Source: Dorea_D hominis
Lineage (GTDB): Bacteria > Bacillota > Clostridia > Lachnospirales > Lachnospiraceae
Assembly (NCBI RefSeq): GCF_014287705.1
Contig: NZ_JACOOY010000015.1
Location: 14,352 to 78,351 of the forward strand
Reading direction: 5' to 3'
DNA: 64,000 nucleotides
The notes under the pieces were generated by a model, which saw only the letters and a list, made by a program, of their open reading frames with translations, searched no databases and was not told the DNA's origin. The position numbers and the translations under genes are program-made. Shown one piece after another: positions 52,214-62,436 of this stretch (positions are counted from its first letter, which is position 1; each line of letters begins with the position of its first letter).

Positions 52214-54487
52214 ATGAATTATTTAGAACACGAAAAAACAGTAAAATATGTTGATGGGTTGTTAGCACATTCGCAAGACTGGCAATGGATGATAGATGAA
52301 ATAGAAGGCTGTTTTGAAATTAAAGAAGTTCATTCTTGGAAACAGTATTTAGGTGAATATGGTCCTATGAGGACGGTATTTGAATATTTTGTGAAGATTT
52401 TACAAGTTTGTGATAAAAATTGGATATTTTCAAAGAAGGAATTTGAAGAAATATGGGAAATCGCAAAATTTTATATTGGAAGTATTAGTGCTAATGAATG
52501 CAAAGATAAAGTGTCAAACATTCAATGTAAACTTTTCTTCTTTTGCGTATGGATAACAAAATTAGAAAATACTATGGTATCAAATGAAAAGAAATATTTG
52601 TATGATATCAGGTTATTAACTCAGAAAAACTTTTTTGAATTGATTAAATGTGATTCTTTATTGGAATCCGAATCTGAATTATTGAATTATGCCAAAACGA
52701 TACCAATTGCTGATATAGATATTTCGATAAAAAATTTACAAGATAATTTAGAACAAGTGGAATATCCTTGTGATACCAAATTTTTAGATCAATATAGAAA
52801 AGAGATATTAAACTATAATTCTTTTTCTTTTCAAAGCTTAAATGATAAACCTTGCCAAACCTGGCAAGAATTATACCTTTTAGATATGTTGAGAACATCT
52901 TTTAGAAAAAGAAAAATTCAACCTATATATGAAAGCGGCAATGAATCGGTTCCGGATATATCTATGTGGAGTGAGGAAATTCTTGATGCTATAAAAAGAT
53001 ATTTTAATCATATAGTGGCAGACTTTGTGATAGAGTCTATTTCATATATCAAATTTAATGTGGAACCATCGAAAGAGGTAAAAATGCTTCATTGTGGTCT
53101 TTTGCTGAAGGCAATTGAATCGGGTGAAGAGATGTATAAAATTTTCACAAGTTCTTCATATTGTATTTTGTCTTACTTATTTCAGGATAAATTAATGAAA
53201 GAGTACAATAAAGAAGATAATTATATTAAGTTGCTTAAAAAGATACAGGAATGGAAAGAGCCAACATGGCTTATTAAAATGAAAGATGATGGCTATCCGA
53301 TTTCTAAGGAACAGAAAAGAATGATAGCAAATTTTTACGATGATAAGTATAAGCAAATAGACAATGTTTTAGCAATTCATGAATTACTAAATTATCTTAA
53401 GGATAAAGTGGCAACAAGAACAATTACAACAGAGTATCTTAAAAAAGTCCATGAAAAGTTTAAAAAATATACAGAAGAGAATAGTGTTGATGTTGCAGCT
53501 GTTTATTACCAATATATGTTATTTTTGATTGACATTAACCAAAGTAATCCGAATATAGATAAGAGAGTTGTTCAAAAAGAGATGTTATATATACAACGAG
53601 AATGGCAGGAAAAAACGTATAGCAGGTTATGTGAAAATATGCAAAAAATTTCATATGAGCAGAATTTTGAGTCGGAACAACTTGAAAAATATAGTGAAAT
53701 AGCTTTAACCAATCCTATTTTTTTCGCTCAAAACTGCACCCCTACTTCGGAAAAGGCTTTACTGCAGATAATGCAAGATACATCAGAAAATGTACTCATA
53801 CATTTATGCAGAGGAATGATATTGAGTCCGATATATCCAGTAGAACGGGATAAAGTCGTTTATGAGCGACATGAGATTGATGGCAGGCTATTGGAATATA
53901 TAAAAAATCTAAAACATAAAAAGGGATATACGTTGTTGAATCAACTTGATGATGAAGTGCTTGTTGGTTGTATCCATAATCGTTATAAGACCAAAACTTT
54001 GAGTAGTGTTTCGTTATTTGTTAAAGAAGAAAAATTGTATAATATCGTAAAGACGGAAACTCCAATGGAACTGTTACCATATTCGGACAAACTTACGTTG
54101 GCGATATTAACACAGTTGTTCCCTGTATTGGAAATAAAAATACGTGAATTGGTAACATTATTTGGAATATTTCCTTTTAAAAAGAATATGGAGCAATTTA
54201 TGCAATATAATGATCCAAGTTCATTGTTACGTGAACTGTTAGAGATGATTTGGGGTGAACAACAAAGTTTTGAAAATGTACCGGATTTAATATACGTTTA
54301 TAATATTATGTATAATAGTAATTCATGTAATGTTCGTAATGAATGTATTCATGGAAGAGCATATTTATCAGGAGGAGATTTAAAGTTTGCATTCGTAGCA
54401 ACATTATTTGCAATACATATGGTAGCATTTCGAATAAAAACGATAAAAGATAATGTCAGTGATATTATTGTTTTAGATGAGGAATAG
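52214..54487 (+). CDS. Large helical protein with C-terminal HEPN-type motif
   Basis: 757 residues, Lys/Glu/Ile-rich, with no catalytic domain recognised in the first 600. Near the C-terminus, NVRNECIHGRAYLSGGDLKFAF contains R708-x4-H713, the R-x4-6-H motif of HEPN ribonucleases, within a helix pair as in DUF4209-type domains. This suggests an RNA-cleaving abortive effector. GGAGG lies about 8 bases before the ATG. It is followed by a sigma-like gene after only two bases. Composition is much more AT-rich than in brxC or pglZ, which points to a separate origin. Confidence 0.55.
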   Translation: MNYLEHEKTVKYVDGLLAHSQDWQWMIDEIEGCFEIKEVHSWKQYLGEYGPMRTVFEYFVKILQVCDKNWIFSKKEFEEIWEIAKFYIGSISANECKDKVSNIQCKLFFFCVWITKLENTMVSNEKKYLYDIRLLTQKNFFELIKCDSLLESESELLNYAKTIPIADIDISIKNLQDNLEQVEYPCDTKFLDQYRKEILNYNSFSFQSLNDKPCQTWQELYLLDMLRTSFRKRKIQPIYESGNESVPDISMWSEEILDAIKRYFNHIVADFVIESISYIKFNVEPSKEVKMLHCGLLLKAIESGEEMYKIFTSSSYCILSYLFQDKLMKEYNKEDNYIKLLKKIQEWKEPTWLIKMKDDGYPISKEQKRMIANFYDDKYKQIDNVLAIHELLNYLKDKVATRTITTEYLKKVHEKFKKYTEENSVDVAAVYYQYMLFLIDINQSNPNIDKRVVQKEMLYIQREWQEKTYSRLCENMQKISYEQNFESEQLEKYSEIALTNPIFFAQNCTPTSEKALLQIMQDTSENVLIHLCRGMILSPIYPVERDKVVYERHEIDGRLLEYIKNLKHKKGYTLLNQLDDEVLVGCIHNRYKTKTLSSVSLFVKEEKLYNIVKTETPMELLPYSDKLTLAILTQLFPVLEIKIRELVTLFGIFPFKKNMEQFMQYNDPSSLLRELLEMIWGEQQSFENVPDLIYVYNIMYNSNSCNVRNECIHGRAYLSGGDLKFAFVATLFAIHMVAFRIKTIKDNVSDIIVLDEE

Positions 54488-54489
54488 TT

Positions 54490-55065
54490 ATGAGAAGAGC
54501 TTCTTATGCGAATAGAAAATTGACAGATGAAGAACAGAAAATTGTTAAAGAAAAATACAAAATGATAGCTTCATTTGTAAGACGGAACCGGCTAAAGCCG
54601 ATAGATGAATGGGAAAGTTACTTGGCACAGTATTATATTCTGGCAATTATGAAATATACAGATTATGAACATTTGCATCAATATGGTATAGAAGCAATTA
54701 TTTATCAGTCTTTGAAAAGTGCAAAGGGAAATTACTATAGTAAAATGTACAGATCTAAGAGAAGACCAGAAGGTGGATTCCTGTATTATGATGAGCAGGA
54801 TGGCAAAGATGCATATATTTCTGGATTTATGGTGGAAGCCCCGCCAATCGGAGTAGAGAAGATGGCTATTAGTAACTATATAGTGTATGACATATATCAG
54901 GAAATCGAATCGGAACGCCAAAAGGTGATTATAGGTATGTTGATGGCTGGATATAAGAAAGTCGAGATTGAAAGATATCTGGATATTACATATTATCGGT
55001 TGCAACAAGAACTGAAAAATATTCGAGAAATGATTGGAAAGTTCTACTATAATCAATATGAATAA
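54490..55065 (+). CDS. Sigma-factor-like protein inside the BREX locus
   Basis: 191 residues. The ending KVIIGMLMAGYKKVEIERYLDITYYRLQQELKNIREMI looks like a sigma region 4 helix-turn-helix, and the first part (SYLAQYYILAIMKYTDYEHLHQYGIEAIIYQSLKSAKGNYYSKMYRSKRR) resembles region 2 with a basic helix. The region-2 motifs are weak, so it could be an atypical sigma or a transcription activator like those on phages. The start is two bases after the upstream stop. pglZ follows 33 bases later, so it might influence expression of pglZ and pglX2. Confidence 0.55.
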   Translation: MRRASYANRKLTDEEQKIVKEKYKMIASFVRRNRLKPIDEWESYLAQYYILAIMKYTDYEHLHQYGIEAIIYQSLKSAKGNYYSKMYRSKRRPEGGFLYYDEQDGKDAYISGFMVEAPPIGVEKMAISNYIVYDIYQEIESERQKVIIGMLMAGYKKVEIERYLDITYYRLQQELKNIREMIGKFYYNQYE

Positions 55066-55098
55066 ATAATATTAAATAACAGATAGGAGCTAGCAAAA

Positions 55099-57645
55099 AT
55101 GGATTTACAAAATATACAGGATCAACTGAATGCGGAATTTTCGAAGCCGGACACCCGGATCATATTCTGGTTCGATGACAAAGGCGAGTACGAAGACGAG
55201 GTATCGGAGATTCAGCTTGACAATGCAAAATTACATATTTTAGACGGAACCAACTGGTTTTATTCCAAATGGCTGTTAAATGAGTCAGATACAGAAGGAA
55301 AATATCTTGTATATGCACCATTTTCCAAACCAAGTGATGCGGAAAATCCATTGGCAGATATGTATTTTTATTCCATTCCGTATTACACGGATCGGATCTC
55401 GCAGATGTCGCAGGAACTTGGAATTGACAATAAGTTCAAAGAACATCTGGCGCAGTATAGCAATTTCTGGAAAAATAAAAATCGCATAGAGAAATTTAAA
55501 GAGCTTGGCATAGACCATTTCAATGTAGAAACCATTGATATTGGTCTTGTTGCCGTACTTACAGATGTGAAAACTCCGAATTTTGAAGAGATTATCAAAC
55601 AGTTGATATTGAACGATCATGAGGCATACATGAAGGCGTTAGAGGACAACGGAATTATAGAAAAATTCTGGGAGCTGTGTAAGAAATATTTCGGATATCA
55701 GTCCGAGAATCCGAAAGTGGAAGACCTTGCGGCGTGCATGCTGATTACCTATGCGTCAGTCGCATTGAAAGACACATTACCGGAAGTGCTGGAGTCCTAT
55801 GTTCTGAAAAAAAAGAATGATGTGGTTGTATTTGTGCGTAATTTGATGGACAATATATTGTATCAGGAGAATTACGATATTTTAGCGGAAAAAGTGGACA
55901 AGACGCTGCGGGTGACTTCAAGGATCCAGGATGCAATTACAAAAGGTGAAAATAAAGCAAAAGATCAGTCCGCACAGTTGCTGGATGTTGTCAACTGTGA
56001 TGCGTTCCGTGGATTAGATAATATCTTAATCAACTGGATGCTGGATCAGTTAAATGATGAGATTTTAGACGCGCAGATTGACGGCATGAATATCGCGCAG
56101 ATCGCAGAGCAGAGGATGGCAAAATCCTGTCATTTCGGAGAAGTATATAAAAATGAATATCAGGCGATCAAATATGCATATCAGTTGATGAAAAATATTT
56201 CCTTGCTGGAAATTTCAAGTGATCTTAAGACGATAGCAGCGGATTATCAGAAGCATACGTATTTGATCGATTCTTATTATAGATGGTTTTACAATGCATA
56301 TGACCAGATGGAGGAAGCAGAGCTGTTTGCAAATGTAAGAGAACGTATAGAAAATATGTATTCTTATATTTATTTACAAAAGATCACGCCAAAATGGAAT
56401 GAAGCGTTGATGGGAAGCAATGTCGCAGATACGGGATTAAAGAAACAGGAAGATTTCTATAGAAATTATTTGAAATCTTATGAAGGAAATAACCGTGTAA
56501 TTGTGATTATTTCCGATGCACTTCGGTATGAGTGCGCAAAAGAATTGCTGGAAAAGCTGGAATGGGATGAAAAATGTACACCGAAGATGGAGTGTATGCT
56601 TGGAGAACTGCCATCGGTTACGGCTGTCGGAATGGCAAGTTTACTGCCGCATAAAGAGTTGGCAGTTGATGAGAAATTAAATGTGGCAGTTGACGGGCAA
56701 CCATGCGGCGATTTGAATGCAAGGGACAAGATACTGAAGTCGCAGAATGAAAATAACGTGGCGCTGGCTTTTGATGAAGTGATTCATGCAAATCGGACCA
56801 AGGTGCGTGAAATGCTGCAAGGGAAAAATATTGTCTATATTTATCATAATCAGATTGATGCCAGAGGGGACAAGCCGGCAAGTGAAAATGAAGTATTTCA
56901 TGCGTGCGCGGAAGCCATTGAAGAGATCCACCGGCTGATCCACCGCCTTACGGTATGTATTTCTGCACCGAAGTTTTTTATAACAGCAGATCATGGATTT
57001 TTATATAAGAGAGACAAGTTGCAGGAATTTGACAAAGTGGCTTACAACAAAGAAATGTGCAAATACAGCAACAAACGTTTCCTGCTTACAGTTGAAGAAA
57101 TGGGCGGCGCAGGCGTAAAATCAAGGACAAGAGAGTATGTCAAAAACTGTTATATAACGACGCCGATCGGAACGGATATTTTCAAAACGCCGGGCGGCGG
57201 GCAGAATTATGTACACGGCGGCTCGTCTCTGCAGGAAATGTTGGTTCCGGTAATAGAGCTTACGACAAATACCAAATCCGTTGCATATGATTATGTGAAT
57301 GTGGTACTTACTTCATCCAATCGAAAAGTAACGAATCTGATCACATATTTTGACTTCATTCAGACAGAGAAAGTGACAGATACGATGAAAGCGAGAAGTC
57401 TGGTGGCATATTTCACGACAGAAGACGGAGAGAAAATATCCTTTGATGTGCCGATCGTGGCGAACAGCCGCGAAGATGCGCCGGAGAAGAGATCGTTCCA
57501 TGAGAAATTTACATTGAAGTCCAGAGAATATAAATATGGCGACAAATATTATCTGGTGCTGGCAGATGCAAATGATGAGAAGAATATTCTGCAGCAGTAT
57601 GAATTTATGATTGATATTGCATTTGTGGATGATTTTGGATTTTAA
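55099..57645 (+). CDS. pglZ: PglZ/BrxZ of BREX
   Basis: 848 residues, normal for type I PglZ. The alkaline-phosphatase-like core is in the second half: VIVIISDALRYECAKELLEKLE near residue 467 and FFITADHGFLYKRD near 628, which are the metal-binding strands of the family. A GGGQNYVHGGSSLQEMLVPV segment follows. PglZ is essential for BREX defence, and a nuclease or phosphatase role has been discussed. The GC content and codon use resemble brxC rather than the five preceding genes. It ends 31 bases before the second pglX. Confidence 0.92.
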   Translation: MDLQNIQDQLNAEFSKPDTRIIFWFDDKGEYEDEVSEIQLDNAKLHILDGTNWFYSKWLLNESDTEGKYLVYAPFSKPSDAENPLADMYFYSIPYYTDRISQMSQELGIDNKFKEHLAQYSNFWKNKNRIEKFKELGIDHFNVETIDIGLVAVLTDVKTPNFEEIIKQLILNDHEAYMKALEDNGIIEKFWELCKKYFGYQSENPKVEDLAACMLITYASVALKDTLPEVLESYVLKKKNDVVVFVRNLMDNILYQENYDILAEKVDKTLRVTSRIQDAITKGENKAKDQSAQLLDVVNCDAFRGLDNILINWMLDQLNDEILDAQIDGMNIAQIAEQRMAKSCHFGEVYKNEYQAIKYAYQLMKNISLLEISSDLKTIAADYQKHTYLIDSYYRWFYNAYDQMEEAELFANVRERIENMYSYIYLQKITPKWNEALMGSNVADTGLKKQEDFYRNYLKSYEGNNRVIVIISDALRYECAKELLEKLEWDEKCTPKMECMLGELPSVTAVGMASLLPHKELAVDEKLNVAVDGQPCGDLNARDKILKSQNENNVALAFDEVIHANRTKVREMLQGKNIVYIYHNQIDARGDKPASENEVFHACAEAIEEIHRLIHRLTVCISAPKFFITADHGFLYKRDKLQEFDKVAYNKEMCKYSNKRFLLTVEEMGGAGVKSRTREYVKNCYITTPIGTDIFKTPGGGQNYVHGGSSLQEMLVPVIELTTNTKSVAYDYVNVVLTSSNRKVTNLITYFDFIQTEKVTDTMKARSLVAYFTTEDGEKISFDVPIVANSREDAPEKRSFHEKFTLKSREYKYGDKYYLVLADANDEKNILQQYEFMIDIAFVDDFGF

Positions 57646-57659
57646 AATATAGATATTGT

Positions 57660-59287
57660 GCAGGAGGAAACAGTACATGAACAAGAATGCGATAAAGAAA
57701 TTCGCGATAGAAGCAAGAATTAAACTGATTGATTCGGTTACCGATAAAGCTGGTATGCTTGGCATCACAGCAGAAGCATGCAGCGAACCGATCACGAAGG
57801 GAGCAGACTTTGAAGTCTATCAGACGACTGCGGGAACAGAAGTGACACTGAATAAAAGACAGTGTGAGCAGAGAAGACGACTGGTAGCTCAGATTGAATC
57901 CCGTGGTTTTGAGGCGGTCGTAGAAGAAGTCGCTTATACGTGGTTCAACAGAATCTGTGCCATCCGTTTTATGGAAGTGAACGATTATCTTCCAAACAGA
58001 GTTCGTGTACTTTCTTCCGAAAAAGAAGGAAAAATGGAGCCGGATCTTGTGACACAGGCACCGGAGGTAGATTTAGACCTGACGGCACAGGAAAAAGAAG
58101 AGATCATCAACTGGAAAATGAGCGGCTCATCCGAAGATGCGGATAAACTGTACTGTAAATTATTTCTGAAACAGTGCCATCAGTTGCATGATATCCTGCC
58201 GGGACTGTTCGAAGACGATTCCGACTATATGGAATTACTGTTTGGTATTTCTTATACAAATAAAGATGATGTCATCTACATGCTGGTAAATCTGGAAACA
58301 GGTATTCCGGAAGCTGATTTTAATGTATCCATACTGGATGGAGAAGGCAATCCGACAGGACAGGTGGAGATCATTGGCTGGCTGTATCAGTATTACAATA
58401 CAGAATTAAAGGATGACACCTTTGCAAAACTGAAAAAGAATGTAAAAATCACAAAAGAGCGAATCCCTGCGGCAACCCAGCTTTTCACACCGGACTGGAT
58501 TGTTCGCTATATGGTAGAAAACTCAGTGGGAAGAATCTGGATTGAGCATTTACGGGCAGTAGATCCAAGTACCGATGAAAAAGCAATGGCAGAAAGATTC
58601 GGATGGAAATATTATCTTCCGGAAGCAGAACAGGAAGAATCGGTAAATGTAAAGTTAGCAGAAATCCGAACTACATACAAAGATCTGAAACCAACGGATA
58701 TTACCTGTATTGATCCATGTATGGGAAGTGGACATATCCTGATCGCTATGTTCGATGTGCTGATGGACATCTATGAAAGTGCCGGTTATGACAAGAGAGA
58801 AGCAGCATTTGAAATCGTAGAGCATAACATTCATGGACTGGATATCGACCAGAGAGCCTATCAGTTGGCATACTTTGCAGTTATGATGAAAGGACGTGGC
58901 TATAACAGACGATTCTTGCGTGGAAGAGATGATAAGCCGGAGCCGAAAGTGTATGCGATTGTAGAGAGTAATGAAATTAACCGGAATCATCTGCAGTTCT
59001 TCGGCGCACATATGAATGATACTGAGAGAACGCAGGCACAGACGCAGATAGAGATTCTGTTAAATACATTCGCAGATGCGAGAGAATACGGATCTATCCT
59101 GAATGTAGATGAGTGCGACTGGAATAAATTAGAACAATTCTTAGAAGATCTGGATACAGATGGACAGATATCATTTGAGAGCGTCGGAAGTGAAGAGACA
59201 CAGAATCAGTTGCGAAAGTTAATAAGAGTAGCGAAAAATCTGGGACAGAAATATGATGCAGTAGTGACAAATCCTCCGTATATGGGC
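57660..59287 (+). repeat. 5' pglX duplication block, copy 2
   Basis: It matches 45947-47574 in register, including the same ribosome site and 5' leader. The synonymous differences are numerous enough that the duplication is not brand new, or is maintained by gene conversion. Confidence 0.85.
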
Positions 59288-61327
59288 GCTTCTGGAATGG
59301 GAGCTAAACTGTCCAGATATGTGAAGACACAATATCCAAATTCAAAATCAGATATGAGTACGGTATGTATGGAGCGAGCAACTAATTTTTGCGATGTTAA
59401 TGGTTTTTGGTCTATGATTACTATTCCTGGATGGATGTTTTTATCTAGCTATGAAGAATTTAGAAAGAAATTATTGTCTAATCAAACAGTAATTAATTTA
59501 GTACATGTAGGAAGAGGTATTTTTGGTTCTGATTTTGGAACTACTTCTTTTATTTTTAGAAAAAAATATATCAAAAAATTTGAGGGACAATATAGACGTT
59601 TATTCAATAAAACAGGAGAAGTTGAAACAGTGAAAGTACGTGAAAAACAATTTTTAGAAGGTAAAGGGAAATTTAGGGCTAAGCAAGATAACTATTATGA
59701 AATATCAGGAAGTCCTTTTGCGTATATGCTTTCGGAAAAAATGTTTTCAACTTTTAAAAAAAGTCAGATTAGTGAATTTTCAGATAGTAGATGCGGAATG
59801 AATACGGGGGATAATGATAAGTTTATTAGGTATTGGTATGAAATAAATTATGAATTATTTAATTATAATTGTAAGTCTATAGAAGAATTTCATGAATCAC
59901 AATCTAGATATGCAGTTTACAATAAAGGTGGCGCATATAGAAAATGGTATGGAAATTTAGAATATGTAATAAAATTTGATAAAAAACATTACAATATACT
60001 TCTTAATCAGGGGAATCATTTGCCTTCAAGACAATACTATTTTTTACCGTGTATAACCTGGACGGATATGTCCATTAAGGGAGTAGCATTTAGATATGAA
60101 CCGAATGGAAGTGTATTTGATGGATCAGCGGCAACAGCTTTTCCGTATAAGGAAGAACATATTGCATATTTATTGGGATTACTTAATTCTGTATATGTTG
60201 CATATATTGCACCAGTATTAAATCCTACATTACACTTTAAACTTAAAGATTATTCAAAAATTCCATTAATAATGGATGAGTCATTTTTCGAGATTGTGAA
60301 TAAAGATGTGAAGATGTGCATTGAAATTTCTAAAAAAGATTGGGATTCTTTTGAAACATCATGGAGTTTTATACGACATCCTTTGATACAATTTGAAACA
60401 AAAATATCTGAAAGTTACAAATTTTGGAATACAATATGTGATACGAGAATTTTGGAATTAAAAGAAAAAGAAGAAGAACTCAATCGTATTTTTATTGATA
60501 TTTATGGATTACAAGATGAACTTACCTCAGAAGTTGAAGAAAAAGAGGTTACGGTTCGGAAAGCAGATTTATCCAGAGATATTTGCAGTTTTATTTCTTA
60601 CGCAGTTGGCTGTATGTTTGGACGGTATTCTCTTGATAAAGAAGGTCTGATTTATGCCGGTGGTGAATGGGATAGCAGCAGGTATCAGACATTCCTTCCA
60701 GATGACGACAATTGTATTCCAATCACCGATGAAGAATATTTCTCAGATGATATTGTTGGACGTTTCGTAGAATTTGTAAAAACCGTCTACGGCGCAGATA
60801 CGCTGGAAGAGAACCTTGATTTTATTGCCAACGCATTAGGCAACAAGGGCGATACTTCCAGAGAAGTGATCCGCAACTATTTCCTGAAAGATTTTTATGC
60901 GGATCATCTGAAAGTATATCAGAAGAGACCGATTTACTGGCTTTTTGACAGCGGAAAACAGAACGGATTCAAAGCACTAATTTACATGCACCGATACAAT
61001 GCCGATACTGTAGGCCGTGTAAGAACCGATTATTTACACCGGGCACAGAAGTATGTAGAGACGGCTATGCAGAGCGCGCAGTATACGATTGATAATGCAT
61101 CATCTGCATCTGAGAAATCAAAAGCAACAAAAGCAGTAACCAAGTATACCAAGCAGCTTGCAGAGATGAAGATTTACGATGAAGCGATTGCACATATTGC
61201 CAATCAGAGAATAGAGATCGATCTGGACGACGGCGTGAAAGTCAATTACGCAAAATTCCAGGGCATAGAAGTAGCGCAGGAAGGCAAAAAAGCATTAAAA
61301 GTAGATCTTTTGGCGAAACTTAAATGA
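57677..61327 (+). CDS. pglX: PglX/BrxX adenine-specific methyltransferase, intact copy
   Basis: 1,216 residues, full length. The SAM-binding motif is CIDPCMGSGHILIAMFD at about 342-358 and the catalytic NPPY is in DAVVTNPPYMGASG near 532, typical of an N6-adenine methyltransferase. The region after NPPY to about residue 960 is AT-rich and differs from copy 1; it should contain the recognition domain. The C-terminal part (EEELNRIFIDIYGLQDEL, YAVGCMFGRYSLD, RPIYWLFDSGKQNGFKAL) is conserved. The start at 57677 has GCAGGAGG upstream. It would mark host DNA and is needed for exclusion. It lies after pglZ, not in the usual place before it. Confidence 0.92.
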   Translation: MNKNAIKKFAIEARIKLIDSVTDKAGMLGITAEACSEPITKGADFEVYQTTAGTEVTLNKRQCEQRRRLVAQIESRGFEAVVEEVAYTWFNRICAIRFMEVNDYLPNRVRVLSSEKEGKMEPDLVTQAPEVDLDLTAQEKEEIINWKMSGSSEDADKLYCKLFLKQCHQLHDILPGLFEDDSDYMELLFGISYTNKDDVIYMLVNLETGIPEADFNVSILDGEGNPTGQVEIIGWLYQYYNTELKDDTFAKLKKNVKITKERIPAATQLFTPDWIVRYMVENSVGRIWIEHLRAVDPSTDEKAMAERFGWKYYLPEAEQEESVNVKLAEIRTTYKDLKPTDITCIDPCMGSGHILIAMFDVLMDIYESAGYDKREAAFEIVEHNIHGLDIDQRAYQLAYFAVMMKGRGYNRRFLRGRDDKPEPKVYAIVESNEINRNHLQFFGAHMNDTERTQAQTQIEILLNTFADAREYGSILNVDECDWNKLEQFLEDLDTDGQISFESVGSEETQNQLRKLIRVAKNLGQKYDAVVTNPPYMGASGMGAKLSRYVKTQYPNSKSDMSTVCMERATNFCDVNGFWSMITIPGWMFLSSYEEFRKKLLSNQTVINLVHVGRGIFGSDFGTTSFIFRKKYIKKFEGQYRRLFNKTGEVETVKVREKQFLEGKGKFRAKQDNYYEISGSPFAYMLSEKMFSTFKKSQISEFSDSRCGMNTGDNDKFIRYWYEINYELFNYNCKSIEEFHESQSRYAVYNKGGAYRKWYGNLEYVIKFDKKHYNILLNQGNHLPSRQYYFLPCITWTDMSIKGVAFRYEPNGSVFDGSAATAFPYKEEHIAYLLGLLNSVYVAYIAPVLNPTLHFKLKDYSKIPLIMDESFFEIVNKDVKMCIEISKKDWDSFETSWSFIRHPLIQFETKISESYKFWNTICDTRILELKEKEEELNRIFIDIYGLQDELTSEVEEKEVTVRKADLSRDICSFISYAVGCMFGRYSLDKEGLIYAGGEWDSSRYQTFLPDDDNCIPITDEEYFSDDIVGRFVEFVKTVYGADTLEENLDFIANALGNKGDTSREVIRNYFLKDFYADHLKVYQKRPIYWLFDSGKQNGFKALIYMHRYNADTVGRVRTDYLHRAQKYVETAMQSAQYTIDNASSASEKSKATKAVTKYTKQLAEMKIYDEAIAHIANQRIEIDLDDGVKVNYAKFQGIEVAQEGKKALKVDLLAKLK
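60929..61327 (+). repeat. 3' pglX duplication block, copy 2
   Basis: It matches 49158-49556 in register, with scattered synonymous changes. Confidence 0.85.
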
Positions 61328-61485
61328 TGAAAGATTAAAGAACTGTGGAAAAGAGAATCGGTATTGGTATTGCAGAGCGTGATTATACAAAATTTATCAG
61401 TAAAAAAGAAAAAATGTTTTTGAACTGGAAGAGCAAATAATAGGCAGAAGAGAAAAAACAATAGGAAATTGGGTGAAAGTATAAG

Positions 61486-62397
61486 ATGGGTACAGTTGAT
61501 AAAATTAAAGAGCTTATAGAACAAATGTCTACAATTAAAGATAATTTTCACGTTGAAAATGGCCTGGCTTTTTCTTCTTATGATTGGAGCGAAAGAAAAA
61601 AGAAGACATGTTATATGCAAGTTGAAAAAATAAGCGATGATCCAGAATTCATGAAATGGCGTGATGAATTAGTATTATCTCTGTTGCAATTAAAAAAAGA
61701 TAATTATATTGATGAAGTAATAAAATTACTTGAAAAATTTAATGGTTGGTCTGATAAAAAAGAATTTGAACAAGTAGAATCTAAACTTAGTGTATTGAAA
61801 GAACACATAGAAAAATATGCAATAAATTCAAATGATTTGGAAATCGTGGATGAACGGATTCAGGAGGAAAAATTAGTCAATAAAGTACTAAGAGCTGTTT
61901 CAAAGCTACAAAGAAATCATGCATATGATTTACAAAGTTCTGAAAATGAAATGAATGATTATATTCGTGATATTTTGGATGAAACTTTTGAAACAAAAGA
62001 TCAAACAAGACAAGGAGAATCGGAAGAAAAAAGCGATGCAGGAGAAGTAGATATTCAAATCTATATAGATGGAAATCCCGTAGTAATGATAGAGGGGGTA
62101 ATCTTGAAATCTGTATTAAAAGAATATTTAAATAAGCACATAAGGAAAGTACTTGTAAATTATGATCCGAATGGTTGTCCATATGCCTTTATAATAATTT
62201 ATTATAAAGGAAATAATTTTATAGATTTTTATGATAGGCTTATCGTACATTTGAATCAATTCCAATTTCCATATGAACGTTTGAAGGAAATAGTAGATGT
62301 TGATATAGAATATGCAGAATTAAAACATGCTCAGACTGTACTATTAAGAAATGATAAAACAATACGGTTGCATTTTTATGTAGTACATATTGTTTGA
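61486..62397 (+). CDS. Defence-island protein with PD-(D/E)xK-like C-terminal region
   Basis: 303 residues. The first 130 are helical. The rest has the pattern NEMNDYIRDILDETFETKDQTRQGES, then DAGEVDIQIYIDGNPVVMIEGVIL (E187, D189, E203), then HIRKVLVNYDPNGCPYAFIIIYYKG. I recall this G-E-x-D-I ... I-E-x arrangement from nuclease-like domains in defence-associated proteins. The Lys expected two residues after E203 is absent, so activity is doubtful. It lies 158 bases after pglX2. The final, window-edge gene follows 39 bases later, so they may form a pair. Confidence 0.45.
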   Translation: MGTVDKIKELIEQMSTIKDNFHVENGLAFSSYDWSERKKKTCYMQVEKISDDPEFMKWRDELVLSLLQLKKDNYIDEVIKLLEKFNGWSDKKEFEQVESKLSVLKEHIEKYAINSNDLEIVDERIQEEKLVNKVLRAVSKLQRNHAYDLQSSENEMNDYIRDILDETFETKDQTRQGESEEKSDAGEVDIQIYIDGNPVVMIEGVILKSVLKEYLNKHIRKVLVNYDPNGCPYAFIIIYYKGNNFIDFYDRLIVHLNQFQFPYERLKEIVDVDIEYAELKHAQTVLLRNDKTIRLHFYVVHIV

Positions 62398-62436
62398 TTA
62401 AATGGTATTTGAGATATATTTAGAAGAGGTGAATAC

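Noticed and set aside
61348..61440. Short frame after pglX2 (about 31 codons)
   Set aside because: It starts with GTG and has no good ribosome site or known family. It could be a remnant, but I cannot support it.
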